Shown: one piece after another, positions 56,545 to 64,000 of the stretch
Layout of the letters: every line of letters starts with the position of its first letter
How positions within the stretch are numbered: position 1 is the stretch's first letter
Source of the DNA: Blattabacterium cuenoti
GTDB lineage: Bacteria; Bacteroidota; Bacteroidia; Flavobacteriales; Blattabacteriaceae
Assembly: GCF_014251575.1 (NCBI RefSeq)
Contig: NZ_CP059191.1
Coordinates: 372,001-436,000, forward strand
Length of the DNA: 64,000 nucleotides
Reading direction: 5' to 3'
Notes under the pieces: model-generated
What the model saw: the letters and a program-made list of their open reading frames with translations, nothing else
Told to the model about the DNA's origin: nothing
The model's database searches: none
Made by a program: the position numbers and the translations under genes

Positions 56545-58178
56545 ATATAAGAAGAATTCTGATAATCAAAAGATTTGTAAATTTTGGAAACTTTTACAAA
56601 ATAAGTGAACAAAGGATGTGGATTAGTTACTGTGCTCTGATACTCTGGGTGATATTGAACTCCCAAGAAGAATACATGATTTTCTAACTCAATAGCTTCT
56701 ACTAAACCTGTATCTGGATTTATTCCGACTGCTTTCATTCCAGCATTAGAAAAATATTCTAAATAATTATTATTAAATTCATATCTATGACGATGTCTTT
56801 CTAAGACCTCTTTTTTTTCTCCATAAATAGAGAATATTTTTGATCCTTCTACAAAAGAACACTTCCAGTTTCCTAAACGCATAGTTCCTCCTTTGTGAGT
56901 TATTTTTTTTTGTTTTTCCATTAAACAGATTACTGGATGAGAAGTATATGGATTCGTTTCATAACTTTCTGCTTTTTTTAACCCCAAAACATTTCTAGCA
57001 AATTCTATTACAGCTATTTGCATCCCTAAACATATCCCTAAAAATGGTATTTTATTCTCTCTTGCATATTTTGCTGCAAGAATTTTTCCTTCTATTCCTC
57101 TATTTCCAAATCCTGGAGCGACTAAAATTCCTGAAATTCCCTCAAAATATTTCTTTATGTTTTTTTCTTTTATCATTTCCGAATAAATCCATTTTATATT
57201 AACGTAAGTTTCGTTTTCAGTCCCTGCATGAATTAATGCTTCAGTAATTGATTTATAAGAATCGTGTAAAGAAACATATTTTCCAACTAATGCTATTTTC
57301 GTTTCATATTTTGGTTTTTTATATTTCTTAATAAAAATATTCCATTTTTTTAAATTAGGAGAAATAATAGTGGATAAATTTAAATGATTTAATACTACTT
57401 CATCAAAATTTTGCAAATGCAATAAACAAGGTATTTCATATATAATTTTAGTATCAATTGATTCTATTACATGTTTCGGCTTTACATTGCAAAACAAAGC
57501 TAATTTTTCTCTAATTTCTTTAGAAATTTGTTTTTCTGTTCGACAGACAATAATATCTGCTTGTATTCCATTTTCCATTAAATTACGAACAGAGTGTTGT
57601 GTTGGTTTTGTTTTGATTTCTCCAGTAACTGTTATATATGGTAGCAATGTTAAATGAATTACTAATCCATTGAACTTTCCTAATTCCCACTTTAATTGAC
57701 GTACTGATTCAATATATGGTAAACTTTCTATATCTCCAACTGTTCCTCCTATTTCAGTAATAATAATATCGTAATTATTTGATTCTCCGAGAATTTTAAT
57801 ACGTCTTTTAATTTCATTAGTAATATGAGGAATAACCTGAACCGTTTTCCCCAAATAATTTCCTTTTCTTTCGTTATCTATAACTGTTTTATATATTAAT
57901 CCAGATGTTACATTATTCTCTTTAGTAGTAGGTTGGTTTAAAAATCGTTCATAATGTCCTAAATCCAAATCTGTTTCTGCTCCATCTTTAGTAACAAAAC
58001 ACTCTCCATGTTCATAAGGATTTAAAGTTCCTGGATCTATATTGAAATAAGGATCTAGCTTCAAAATTGAAACTTTATATCCTCTAGATTTTAACAGCAT
58101 TCCTAATGAAGCTGAAACGATTCCTTTTCCCAAAGAAGAGGTTACTCCTCCTGTAACAAAAATATATTTTATTTCCAT
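56541..58178 (-). CDS. pyrG: CTP synthase
   Basis: The protein has 545 residues from ATG 58178 (EIKYIFVTGGVTSSLGKGIV); a TTG one codon earlier is not needed. The synthetase domain has the P-loop GGVTSSLGKG near 9-18 and DPYFNIDPGTLNPYEHGECFVTKDGAETDLDLGHYERF. The C-terminal glutaminase has the GICLGMQ nucleophile Cys near 380 and GVQYHPEYQS near 515. It aminates UTP to CTP. Confidence 0.97.
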   Translation of the reverse strand: MEIKYIFVTGGVTSSLGKGIVSASLGMLLKSRGYKVSILKLDPYFNIDPGTLNPYEHGECFVTKDGAETDLDLGHYERFLNQPTTKENNVTSGLIYKTVIDNERKGNYLGKTVQVIPHITNEIKRRIKILGESNNYDIIITEIGGTVGDIESLPYIESVRQLKWELGKFNGLVIHLTLLPYITVTGEIKTKPTQHSVRNLMENGIQADIIVCRTEKQISKEIREKLALFCNVKPKHVIESIDTKIIYEIPCLLHLQNFDEVVLNHLNLSTIISPNLKKWNIFIKKYKKPKYETKIALVGKYVSLHDSYKSITEALIHAGTENETYVNIKWIYSEMIKEKNIKKYFEGISGILVAPGFGNRGIEGKILAAKYARENKIPFLGICLGMQIAVIEFARNVLGLKKAESYETNPYTSHPVICLMEKQKKITHKGGTMRLGNWKCSFVEGSKIFSIYGEKKEVLERHRHRYEFNNNYLEYFSNAGMKAVGINPDTGLVEAIELENHVFFLGVQYHPEYQSTVTNPHPLFTYFVKVSKIYKSFDYQNSSYI

Positions 58179-58317
58179 CAAAAATCAAAATGAAATAATA
58201 CGAAGAAATCAACAATTTTAATTATGATAATAATTACGAAAAATTTTTATTTCACAGAATGTGAATTTTTATTTAAAAAAATGAGAATTTATGATTTTTT
58301 TTTTATATTTACCAAGA

Positions 58318-58423
58318 TTTGGAGCAAGTTCTACACAATCAGCTCCCTATGAATCCTCCAGGGTGGGAACACAGCAAAGGTAATAAGGTTGTAGCGATGT
58401 GATGTAGTCAAGCTTGCTCCAAT
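58318..58423 (+). ncRNA. ffs: Signal recognition particle RNA (small bacterial 4.5S-type)
   Basis: The ~105-nt segment has terminal arms TTGGAGCAAG (58319-58328) and CTTGCTCCAA (58413-58422) that pair perfectly. It contains the domain IV signature CAGG...GGAA...AGCA: GTG-GGAA-CAC forms the GNRA tetraloop stem at 58363-58372, followed by AGCAAAGG. This is the Ffh-binding hairpin of the 4.5S RNA class. A near -7 box TATATTTA (58304-58311) lies just upstream. It sits between divergent pyrG and clpX. Confidence 0.9.
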
Positions 58424-58449
58424 TTATATGGAAGATGGAATAAAAATTT

Positions 58450-59664
58450 ATGGAAAACTTATTGAAATGTAATTTTTGTGGAAGAAAAAAAAATGATATT
58501 ACTTTTCTTGTATCGGGAATTAACGGACATATCTGTAATTTTTGCATAGAAAAAACTTATTCCATAATTCATAGAGAATTTTTAGATAAAAATATTGAAA
58601 AAAAAAAAAAAACGGATTTACAAAAATTAAAAAAACCTAAAGAAATCAAACTTTTTTTAGATAAATATGTTGTTGGACAAAATGAAGCCAAAAAAATTAT
58701 TTCCGTCGCTGTGTACAATCATTATAAAAGAATACATCATAATTTTTCAAATTCAGAAAATCAAGATATAGAAATAGAAAAATCCAATATATTATTAATT
58801 GGAAAAACCGGAACAGGAAAAACTTTGCTAGCGAAAACCATATCAAAACTTTTGAAAGTTCCTTTTGCTATAGCTGACGCAACTACTTTAACTGAAGCAG
58901 GATATGTTGGAGAAGATGTAGAATCCATATTGACAAAATTATTACAATCAGTCAATTATGATATAAATTCTGCTGAAAAAGGAATTATTTTTCTAGACGA
59001 AATAGATAAAATATCTAGAAAAAGGAATAATCCTTCTATTACTAGAGATGTTTCTGGAGAAGGAGTACAACAAGCATTACTTAAAATATTAGAGGGATCA
59101 GTGATCAATGTTCCTCCCCAAGGAGGAAGAAAACATCCAGACCAAAAAATGATACAAATTAATACTGAAAACATATTATTTATAGCTGGAGGAACATTTG
59201 ATGGAATAGAAAAAATTGTTTCTGATAGAATAGAACAAATTTCGATAGGTTTTTTAACTCAAGAGAAAAGAAAAAAAAATAACTATAAAAATTATATAAA
59301 AAATATTATTGCTACAGATTTAAAAAATTTTGGATTAATCCCCGAATTGATAGGAAGATTTCCTGTCACCACTTATTTAAATCCATTGAATAAAAAGATG
59401 TTGAAAAAAATTTTGTTGGAACCCAAAAATTCCTTAATCAAGCAATATCAAAAATTATTTAATATGGATAATATATCTATGAATATAACAGATGAAGCTT
59501 TAGATATTATAGTAGATAAAACTTTTCAAGTTGGGATCGGTGCAAGAGGGTTACGGACTTTTTGTGAGAAAATATTCTTGGATTATATGTATGATATAGA
59601 AAATATTCGTTCTGTTTTGAATATAGATAAAGACATTGTAATGAATAAACTGAATTATCAATGA
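58450..59664 (+). CDS. clpX: ATP-dependent Clp protease ATP-binding subunit ClpX
   Basis: The 404-residue protein has an N-terminal C4 zinc-binding domain (CNFCGRKKN, CNFCIEKTY). The AAA+ core has [18 protein letters not shown] near 117, EAGYVGEDVESILTKLLQ, FLDEIDKISRKR near 180, GEGVQQALLKILEG and the C-terminal GIGARGLRTFCEKIFLDYMYD. It unfolds substrates for ClpP. The linker between the domains is encoded by a run of fifteen A (58598-58612), in frame as assembled. Confidence 0.96.
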   Translation: MENLLKCNFCGRKKNDITFLVSGINGHICNFCIEKTYSIIHREFLDKNIEKKKKTDLQKLKKPKEIKLFLDKYVVGQNEAKKIISVAVYNHYKRIHHNFSNSENQDIEIEKSNILLIGKTGTGKTLLAKTISKLLKVPFAIADATTLTEAGYVGEDVESILTKLLQSVNYDINSAEKGIIFLDEIDKISRKRNNPSITRDVSGEGVQQALLKILEGSVINVPPQGGRKHPDQKMIQINTENILFIAGGTFDGIEKIVSDRIEQISIGFLTQEKRKKNNYKNYIKNIIATDLKNFGLIPELIGRFPVTTYLNPLNKKMLKKILLEPKNSLIKQYQKLFNMDNISMNITDEALDIIVDKTFQVGIGARGLRTFCEKIFLDYMYDIENIRSVLNIDKDIVMNKLNYQ

Positions 59665-59667
59665 ATA

Positions 59668-60648
59668 TTAACTTTTAATTAATTTCCATAATTTTATTTT
59701 CAATTTTATTAATCCTTCTTTCGTAAAAGAAGAAATAAAAGTAATGTCTTCTTTTAAAAATATTTTTCTTATTTTATCCTTTTCTTTATCATCAATTAAA
59801 TCTGATTTGGAAATTGCTAACAAACGTTTTTTCTTTAAAAGATTTGAGTTAAATTTATTGAGTTCATTTAACAAAATGAAATACTCTTGTCTTCTATTTT
59901 TTGTTTCTGAAGAAATTAAAAACAATAAAACAGAATTTCGTTCTGCATGTCTAAGAAAATGATGACCCAATCCTTTTCCTTCAGATGCTTTTTCTATAAT
60001 ACCAGGAATATCTGCAACTAAAAAAGAATCAAAATTAATCTTGACTACTCCTAAATTTGGAATCTTAGTTGTAAAAGAAAAATTACCTATCTTAGGTTTT
60101 GCTTTTGTGATAACAGAAAGTAAAGTTGATTTTCCAGTGTTTGGAAATCCTATTAATCCTACATCTGCTAAAATTTTTAATTCCAAAAAAATCCAACAAC
60201 CTTTTGTCTTTATACCTTTTTGTGCACAATAAGGAGATTGATGTATTGAATTTTTAAAAAAAGCGTTTCCTTTTCCTCCCTTTCCTCCTTCAAATAAAAT
60301 TTTTTTTTCTTGGTTTCTAGTAATTTCTGTTATTACATTTTTTTTTTCATTTTTTACCACAGTTCCTATCGGAACTTCTATTAATAGATCTTTTCCATTG
60401 GATCCAGTAATATTATTATTTTTTCCAGGGGATCCTGATTTTGCTATCCAATGTTTATTATATCTTAAATGAAAAAAAGTATGAATATGAGAATTTCCTT
60501 GAATAATAATATTCCCGCCTTTTCCCCCTGTTCCTCCATCGGGACCTCCTCTAGTTATAGATTTATCCCTATAAAAATGAATGCATCCAGATCCACCATC
60601 TCCACTTTTACAGTAAATTTTTATGAAATCAACAAAACAATTTTCCAT
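59668..60648 (-). CDS. obgE: GTPase ObgE/CgtA
   Basis: The 326-residue protein has the glycine-rich Obg domain (FYRDKSITRGGPDGGTGGKGGNIIIQG) followed by a G domain with LIGFPNTGKSTLLSVI near 163, NFSFTTKIPNLGVV (switch I), ADIPGIIEKASEGKGLGHHFLRH near 212 and ISKSDLID near 283. It acts in late 50S assembly. The C-terminal variable domain is absent, as in short Obg proteins. It is convergent with clpX and 4 nt after adk. Confidence 0.96.
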   Translation of the reverse strand: MENCFVDFIKIYCKSGDGGSGCIHFYRDKSITRGGPDGGTGGKGGNIIIQGNSHIHTFFHLRYNKHWIAKSGSPGKNNNITGSNGKDLLIEVPIGTVVKNEKKNVITEITRNQEKKILFEGGKGGKGNAFFKNSIHQSPYCAQKGIKTKGCWIFLELKILADVGLIGFPNTGKSTLLSVITKAKPKIGNFSFTTKIPNLGVVKINFDSFLVADIPGIIEKASEGKGLGHHFLRHAERNSVLLFLISSETKNRRQEYFILLNELNKFNSNLLKKKRLLAISKSDLIDDKEKDKIRKIFLKEDITFISSFTKEGLIKLKIKLWKLIKS

Positions 60649-60652
60649 GAGT

Positions 60653-61243
60653 TTAATTTTTTTTTAAAAAATTTTTTATTTTTTCTTCTATGAAAAGAGA
60701 AATTTTTTCTACAGATAGAGAAGCATTTAATTTGATTATATTATTTTTCCATTTAGGATCACTATTCCAAATCAAAGAAGTTTCTTTGTTATATTCTTCT
60801 ATTCTTTTTTGAACCGTCATGATATTTGTGTCATCGTTACGATGACTTGTTTTTCCTCTTTTTAATAATCTATCTATTATCAAATTTTTTTGAATAGAAA
60901 AATAGAAAATTATATTGACTGTTCCCAAACAAAACTTTTTTAAAGTTTTTTCTAAAGAAAAAATTTGATTTCTAGTTCTAGGATATCCATCAAAAATAAT
61001 GCCTTTGGAATAAAAATTTTTTTGAATTTCTATATTTAACATATTTGTAGTAATCATATCAGGAACCAATATTCCTTTATTAATATAAAAACTAGCAAGT
61101 TTTCCTAAATCCGTTTTTCTCTTCATATGATTTCTGAATATCATTCCAGTAGATAAGTGGGAAAAACCAAATTTGTTTGCAATAATTTTAGCTTGAGTTC
61201 CTTTTCCACATCCCGGTGGTCCAAACAATATAATATGTATCAT
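60653..61243 (-). CDS. adk: Adenylate kinase
   Basis: The 196-residue protein has the P-loop ILFGPPGCGKGTQAKII near 5-20, FSHLSTGMIFRNHMKR (NMP-binding), GIIFDGYPRTRNQIFSLE near 79-96 and a short lid with RGKTSHRNDDTN, so it is the lidless-type form without zinc cysteines. It equilibrates ATP, ADP and AMP. Confidence 0.96.
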   Translation of the reverse strand: MIHIILFGPPGCGKGTQAKIIANKFGFSHLSTGMIFRNHMKRKTDLGKLASFYINKGILVPDMITTNMLNIEIQKNFYSKGIIFDGYPRTRNQIFSLEKTLKKFCLGTVNIIFYFSIQKNLIIDRLLKRGKTSHRNDDTNIMTVQKRIEEYNKETSLIWNSDPKWKNNIIKLNASLSVEKISLFIEEKIKNFLKKN

Positions 61244-61357
61244 AAAATAATAAAATTCATAATTTTATGCAAAGAGTAGATGTAAAAAGGTAATTTATTG
61301 GTAATGTGAAATGAATATATGATTGTGGGAACAAAAATACATGTAATGAAAAGAAAT

Positions 61358-62749
61358 TTACAAATGAATAGCTCTACCATAAGCGTTAGCTACAGACTCT
61401 AAAATAGATTCACTCAATGAAGGATGAGGATGTATACTTCCCATAATTTCATAACTGGTAGCTTCCAACTTTCTTGCAACTACTACTTCTGAAATTAAGT
61501 CTGTTACATTGTTTCCAATCATATGACACCCTAACCATTCATCATATTTAGCATCAAAAATTACTTTAACAAAACCATTGGTATTTTCATCGGAAATAGC
61601 TCTTCCAAGAGCACTAAATGGGAATTTAGCTACTTTAATCTGAAATCCTTTTTCTTTGGATTCTTTTTCAGTATATCCTACTGAAGCGATCTCAGGAAAA
61701 GAATAAACACATTTTGGAACATTGTTATAATCTATTTTTTGACAATTTAATCCTTTTATATTTTCAATACAGTTTACTGCTTCATGTGACGCAACATGAG
61801 CCAAAGAAGGAGTCTGAATGACATCTCCAATAGCATAATATCCATCTATGTTTGTACGATAATTTTCATCTACAATAATAAATCCTTTATCAATTTGAAT
61901 CCCTATCTCTTCCAATCCAATATGTTTGATATTAGGAATAATTCCAATAGCGTAAAGAACTATATCTGCTTCTAAAACAATATTTTCTACAGAAGATTTG
62001 ATTTCTACAAGAACTATTCCATTATTAGAAGTAATTTTATTTATAGAAGAAGATGTATAGCTTTTAATTCCCATTTTTTCAAAAGAATATTTCAAATGAT
62101 CAGATATTTCATCATCTCCATTTGGAAAAAGTTTTGTACAAATTTCTATGATGGTAACATGTGTTCCCATAGAATGATAAAAATAAGCAAATTCTAATCC
62201 TATAGAACCAGATCCTATAATGATCATTTTTTTTGGTAAAGAAGATAAAGAAAGAGCTTCTTTATATGTTATGATTTTTTTTCCATCATATTGAAATTTA
62301 TTTTCAATTTTAGGAATTGCACCAGTAGAAATAATAATATGCGAAGCAGAATATTCTCCTATATTTTTTTCATTTTGAAAAATTTCAATTTTTTTTTCTT
62401 TTTTCAATATTGCATTTCCATGAATGACATAGATTTCATTCTTCTTCATTAAAAATGAAATTCCTTTTTTCATTTTTTCTACTACATTTCTACTTTTAGT
62501 AATAATTTGGGAATAATCTATTTTGATTTGATCTTTTTTTATTCCAAAAAGTTCCCCATTTTTTTTTATGGATTGCAAAATTTTTGCACTGTTCAAAAGA
62601 GATTTAGTAGGAATACATCCCCAATTTAAACAAACACCTCCAAGAGATTCTTTTTCAATCAGAGCTGTTTTCATTCCAAGTTGCGCTGATCGTATGGAAG
62701 CTACATAACCCGCTGGTCCACTTCCCAAAATAATAACATCAAAATGCAT
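61358..62749 (-). CDS. lpdA: Dihydrolipoyl dehydrogenase
   Basis: The 463-residue pyridine nucleotide-disulfide oxidoreductase has FAD motif IILGSGPAGYVASIRSAQLG near 5-24, redox disulfide GGVCLNWGCIPTKSLL near 37-52, NAD motif IIGSGSIGLEFAYFYHSMG near 175, YAIGDVIQTPSLAHVASHEA near 308 and the C-terminal HPHPSLSE with the catalytic His. It is the E3 subunit of 2-oxoacid dehydrogenase complexes. Confidence 0.97.
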   Translation of the reverse strand: MHFDVIILGSGPAGYVASIRSAQLGMKTALIEKESLGGVCLNWGCIPTKSLLNSAKILQSIKKNGELFGIKKDQIKIDYSQIITKSRNVVEKMKKGISFLMKKNEIYVIHGNAILKKEKKIEIFQNEKNIGEYSASHIIISTGAIPKIENKFQYDGKKIITYKEALSLSSLPKKMIIIGSGSIGLEFAYFYHSMGTHVTIIEICTKLFPNGDDEISDHLKYSFEKMGIKSYTSSSINKITSNNGIVLVEIKSSVENIVLEADIVLYAIGIIPNIKHIGLEEIGIQIDKGFIIVDENYRTNIDGYYAIGDVIQTPSLAHVASHEAVNCIENIKGLNCQKIDYNNVPKCVYSFPEIASVGYTEKESKEKGFQIKVAKFPFSALGRAISDENTNGFVKVIFDAKYDEWLGCHMIGNNVTDLISEVVVARKLEATSYEIMGSIHPHPSLSESILESVANAYGRAIHL

Positions 62750-62862
62750 AGACTAATATGTATGTTGTATGTGTGAAACGTTATTTTATAAATTTACAGA
62801 TTTTTCTACTCAAAAATTTTTTACAATAGAAAAACAATAAAATTCGTTTTCAAAAAATATTT

Positions 62863-62870
62863 TAAATTTG
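62863..62870 (+). promoter_or_regulatory. Candidate -7 box of the transaldolase gene (TAAATTTG)
   Basis: TAAATTTGC matches TAnnTTTG exactly and lies 22 nt before the ATG at 62893. TTCG at 62843-62846 is a weak -33 candidate at 16-nt spacing. Confidence 0.45.
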
Positions 62871-62892
62871 CATTTAAAATGATATATGGATT

Positions 62893-63555
62893 ATGAAATT
62901 TTTTGTAGATACAGCAAGTTTAAAAGAAATTAATGAAGCAAGATCACTTGGAATATTAGATGGAGTTACGACAAATCCATCCTTAATTTCCAAGGAATCT
63001 GTTTCTAGTCAAAAAGAAATTCATGATCATTATATGTCTATATGCAGTCTTCTGAGAAATGAAGAAGATGTTAGTGCAGAAGTTATTAGTACTGATTATA
63101 TAGAGATGATTCAAGAAGGAGAAAAACTTTCTCTTATACATCCAAGAATTGTTGTAAAAATTCCAATGACTCATGATGGGATCAAAGCAATTAAATATTT
63201 TTCTAATAAAAAAATTAGAACTAATTGTACTCTTGTTTTTTCTACAGGACAAGCCATTTTAGCTGCTAAAGTTGGAGCAACTTATGTTTCTCCGTTCATA
63301 GGAAGAGTAGATGATGTATCTTATGATGGATTGTATTTGATACGAGAAATTAAAAATATATATAACAATTACCATTTTGGTACCAAAATTTTGGCAGCAT
63401 CTATACGTCATCCTTTGCATATCATAGAGTGTTCAAAGATTGGAATATACGCAGTCACCTCTCCTATGAAAGTTATTTATTCTCTACTGAATCATCCATT
63501 GACAAATATAGGATTGGAAAAATTTTTAACAGATTATAAAAAGAAAATCAATTAA
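62893..63555 (+). CDS. tal: Transaldolase (TalC/fructose-6-phosphate aldolase subfamily)
   Basis: The 220-residue short transaldolase begins MKFFVDTASLKEINEARSLG. It has GVTTNPSLISKES near 24-36, VSAEVISTDYIEMIQEG, VVKIPMTHDGIKAIKYFS with the Schiff-base Lys near 88, TNCTLVFSTGQAILAAKVGATYVSPFIGRVDD and ILAASIRHPLHI. It links sedoheptulose-7-phosphate and glyceraldehyde-3-phosphate to erythrose-4-phosphate in the pentose phosphate pathway. It is monocistronic and overlaps the convergent rpoZ by 4 nt. Confidence 0.93.
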   Translation: MKFFVDTASLKEINEARSLGILDGVTTNPSLISKESVSSQKEIHDHYMSICSLLRNEEDVSAEVISTDYIEMIQEGEKLSLIHPRIVVKIPMTHDGIKAIKYFSNKKIRTNCTLVFSTGQAILAAKVGATYVSPFIGRVDDVSYDGLYLIREIKNIYNNYHFGTKILAASIRHPLHIIECSKIGIYAVTSPMKVIYSLLNHPLTNIGLEKFLTDYKKKIN

Positions 63556-63866
63556 GTTTTTATTTTTTCATCCAATAAATATTGAATAGAGATAGATGTA
63601 GCTTTTGGAAGATTTTCATAAAATCTTGATAGTTCTATTTGTTCTTTATTCTCGAAAATTTCTTCCAAATTATTTTTGTTCATCATATTAAATTCTTCCA
63701 ATTTTTTATCCATATCTACCTTAATATCGTTGCTGATTTTATGACTTATTTTTTCCAAAATGCATATAGTTTCATATATGTTTTTTCCTGATTTTTTTTC
63801 TAATTTTACACGATCTATTGTTTCAGTATTTATTGGAACATGATTTATATCTCTCAAAAAATTCAT
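63552..63866 (-). CDS. rpoZ: DNA-directed RNA polymerase subunit omega (Bacteroidetes type)
   Basis: The 104-residue protein matches the Bacteroidetes omega family (Rpb6-like): PINTETIDRVKLEKKSGKNIYETICILEKIS, the helix DMDKKLEEFNMMNKNNLEEIFENKEQIELSRFYENLPKATSISIQYLL. It is quite unlike E. coli RpoZ and easily missed as hypothetical. It stabilises beta-prime assembly. Its ATG overlaps the upstream gene's TGA (ATGA at 63863-63866), the usual flavobacterial bamD-rpoZ arrangement. Confidence 0.85.
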   Translation of the reverse strand: MNFLRDINHVPINTETIDRVKLEKKSGKNIYETICILEKISHKISNDIKVDMDKKLEEFNMMNKNNLEEIFENKEQIELSRFYENLPKATSISIQYLLDEKIKT

Positions 63867-64000
63867 AAATTTGTAAGTCTTTTATACAAAACTTTTAATT
63901 TTTTTGCATTAGAATGGTGTGGAAAACATTTCATATATTCATAATATGACTTAAAAAAATCTTTTTTTCTAGAAAGTTGATATTGAGATACACAAATTTT
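63863..64000 (-). CDS. bamD: 3' end of probable outer membrane assembly lipoprotein BamD (partial)
   Basis: The last 45 codons enter from the right edge and end in LYKRLTNL with TGA at 63863-63865. The visible SQYQLSRKKDFFKSYYEYMKCFPHHSNAKKLKVLYKRL resembles the final TPR helices of flavobacterial BamD (a YxxxxxxYPxSxxxxxA pattern). The position just before rpoZ supports the call. The lipobox and most TPRs lie outside the window. Confidence 0.55.
   Translation of the reverse strand, partial: KICVSQYQLSRKKDFFKSYYEYMKCFPHHSNAKKLKVLYKRLTNL

Noticed and set aside
1-64000. CRISPR arrays, insertion sequences, prophage, rRNA genes, a replication origin
   Set aside because: None seen: no regularly spaced repeats, transposase or integrase frames, rRNA signatures or DnaA-box clusters were recognised on reading through both strands.

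Overview
The window reads as a stretch of a very AT-rich, gene-dense, reduced genome from the Bacteroidetes/Flavobacteriales. It most resembles Blattabacterium, the cockroach fat-body endosymbiont. This rests on flavobacterial protein sequences throughout (menaquinone cluster, GT5-like protein, RicT, Bacteroidetes-type RNA polymerase omega), near-absent intergenic DNA, many long A/T homopolymers, no mobile elements and several genes caught in decay. The taxonomic call is inference from sequence resemblance; no database was searched.

Layout. 1-10.9 kb: 3' end of a probable folB, tRNA-Cys, hemD, glmS with a glycogen-synthase-like gene, rnr, coaD, ricT, a class A penicillin-binding protein and a serA-like dehydrogenase. 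10.8-17.8 kb (minus strand): the remains of an assimilatory sulfate-reduction operon. 17.9-25.4 kb: icd, the menaquinone genes menB-menA-hydrolase-menC-menE, a small membrane protein and an NhaD antiporter. 25.5-43.1 kb: a continuous minus-strand str-S10-spc-alpha supercluster from rpsL to rplQ plus eno, without rpmD. 43.2-48 kb: map, gpmI, tsf, rpsB, rpsI, rplM. 48.2-58.2 kb: dnaK, then psd, cdsA, ftsH, rsfS, birA, yidC and pyrG. 58.3-64 kb: SRP RNA, clpX, obgE, adk, lpd, a transaldolase, rpoZ and the 3' end of a probable bamD.

The most notable region is the sulfur operon. Reading 5' to 3' on the minus strand it holds an in-frame cysH::cysN deletion chimera, intact cysE, intact cysK, a cobA (SUMT) stub, a cysJ frameshifted in an A10 tract, a cysI with two in-frame TAA codons and no 3' half, and a siroheme-synthase/TauE fusion that has lost its 5' half. 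Sulfate-to-sulfide reduction should be dead, while the two genes that make cysteine from serine and sulfide stay open. The operon leader has an attenuator-like fold.

A second theme is frameshifts at homopolymers. cysJ, menC and birA are each broken at or next to a run of ten A on the coding strand, and each would be restored by one extra A. That pattern fits either polymerase slippage that rescues expression or systematic under-calling of A11 in the assembly. clpX carries an in-frame A15 tract.
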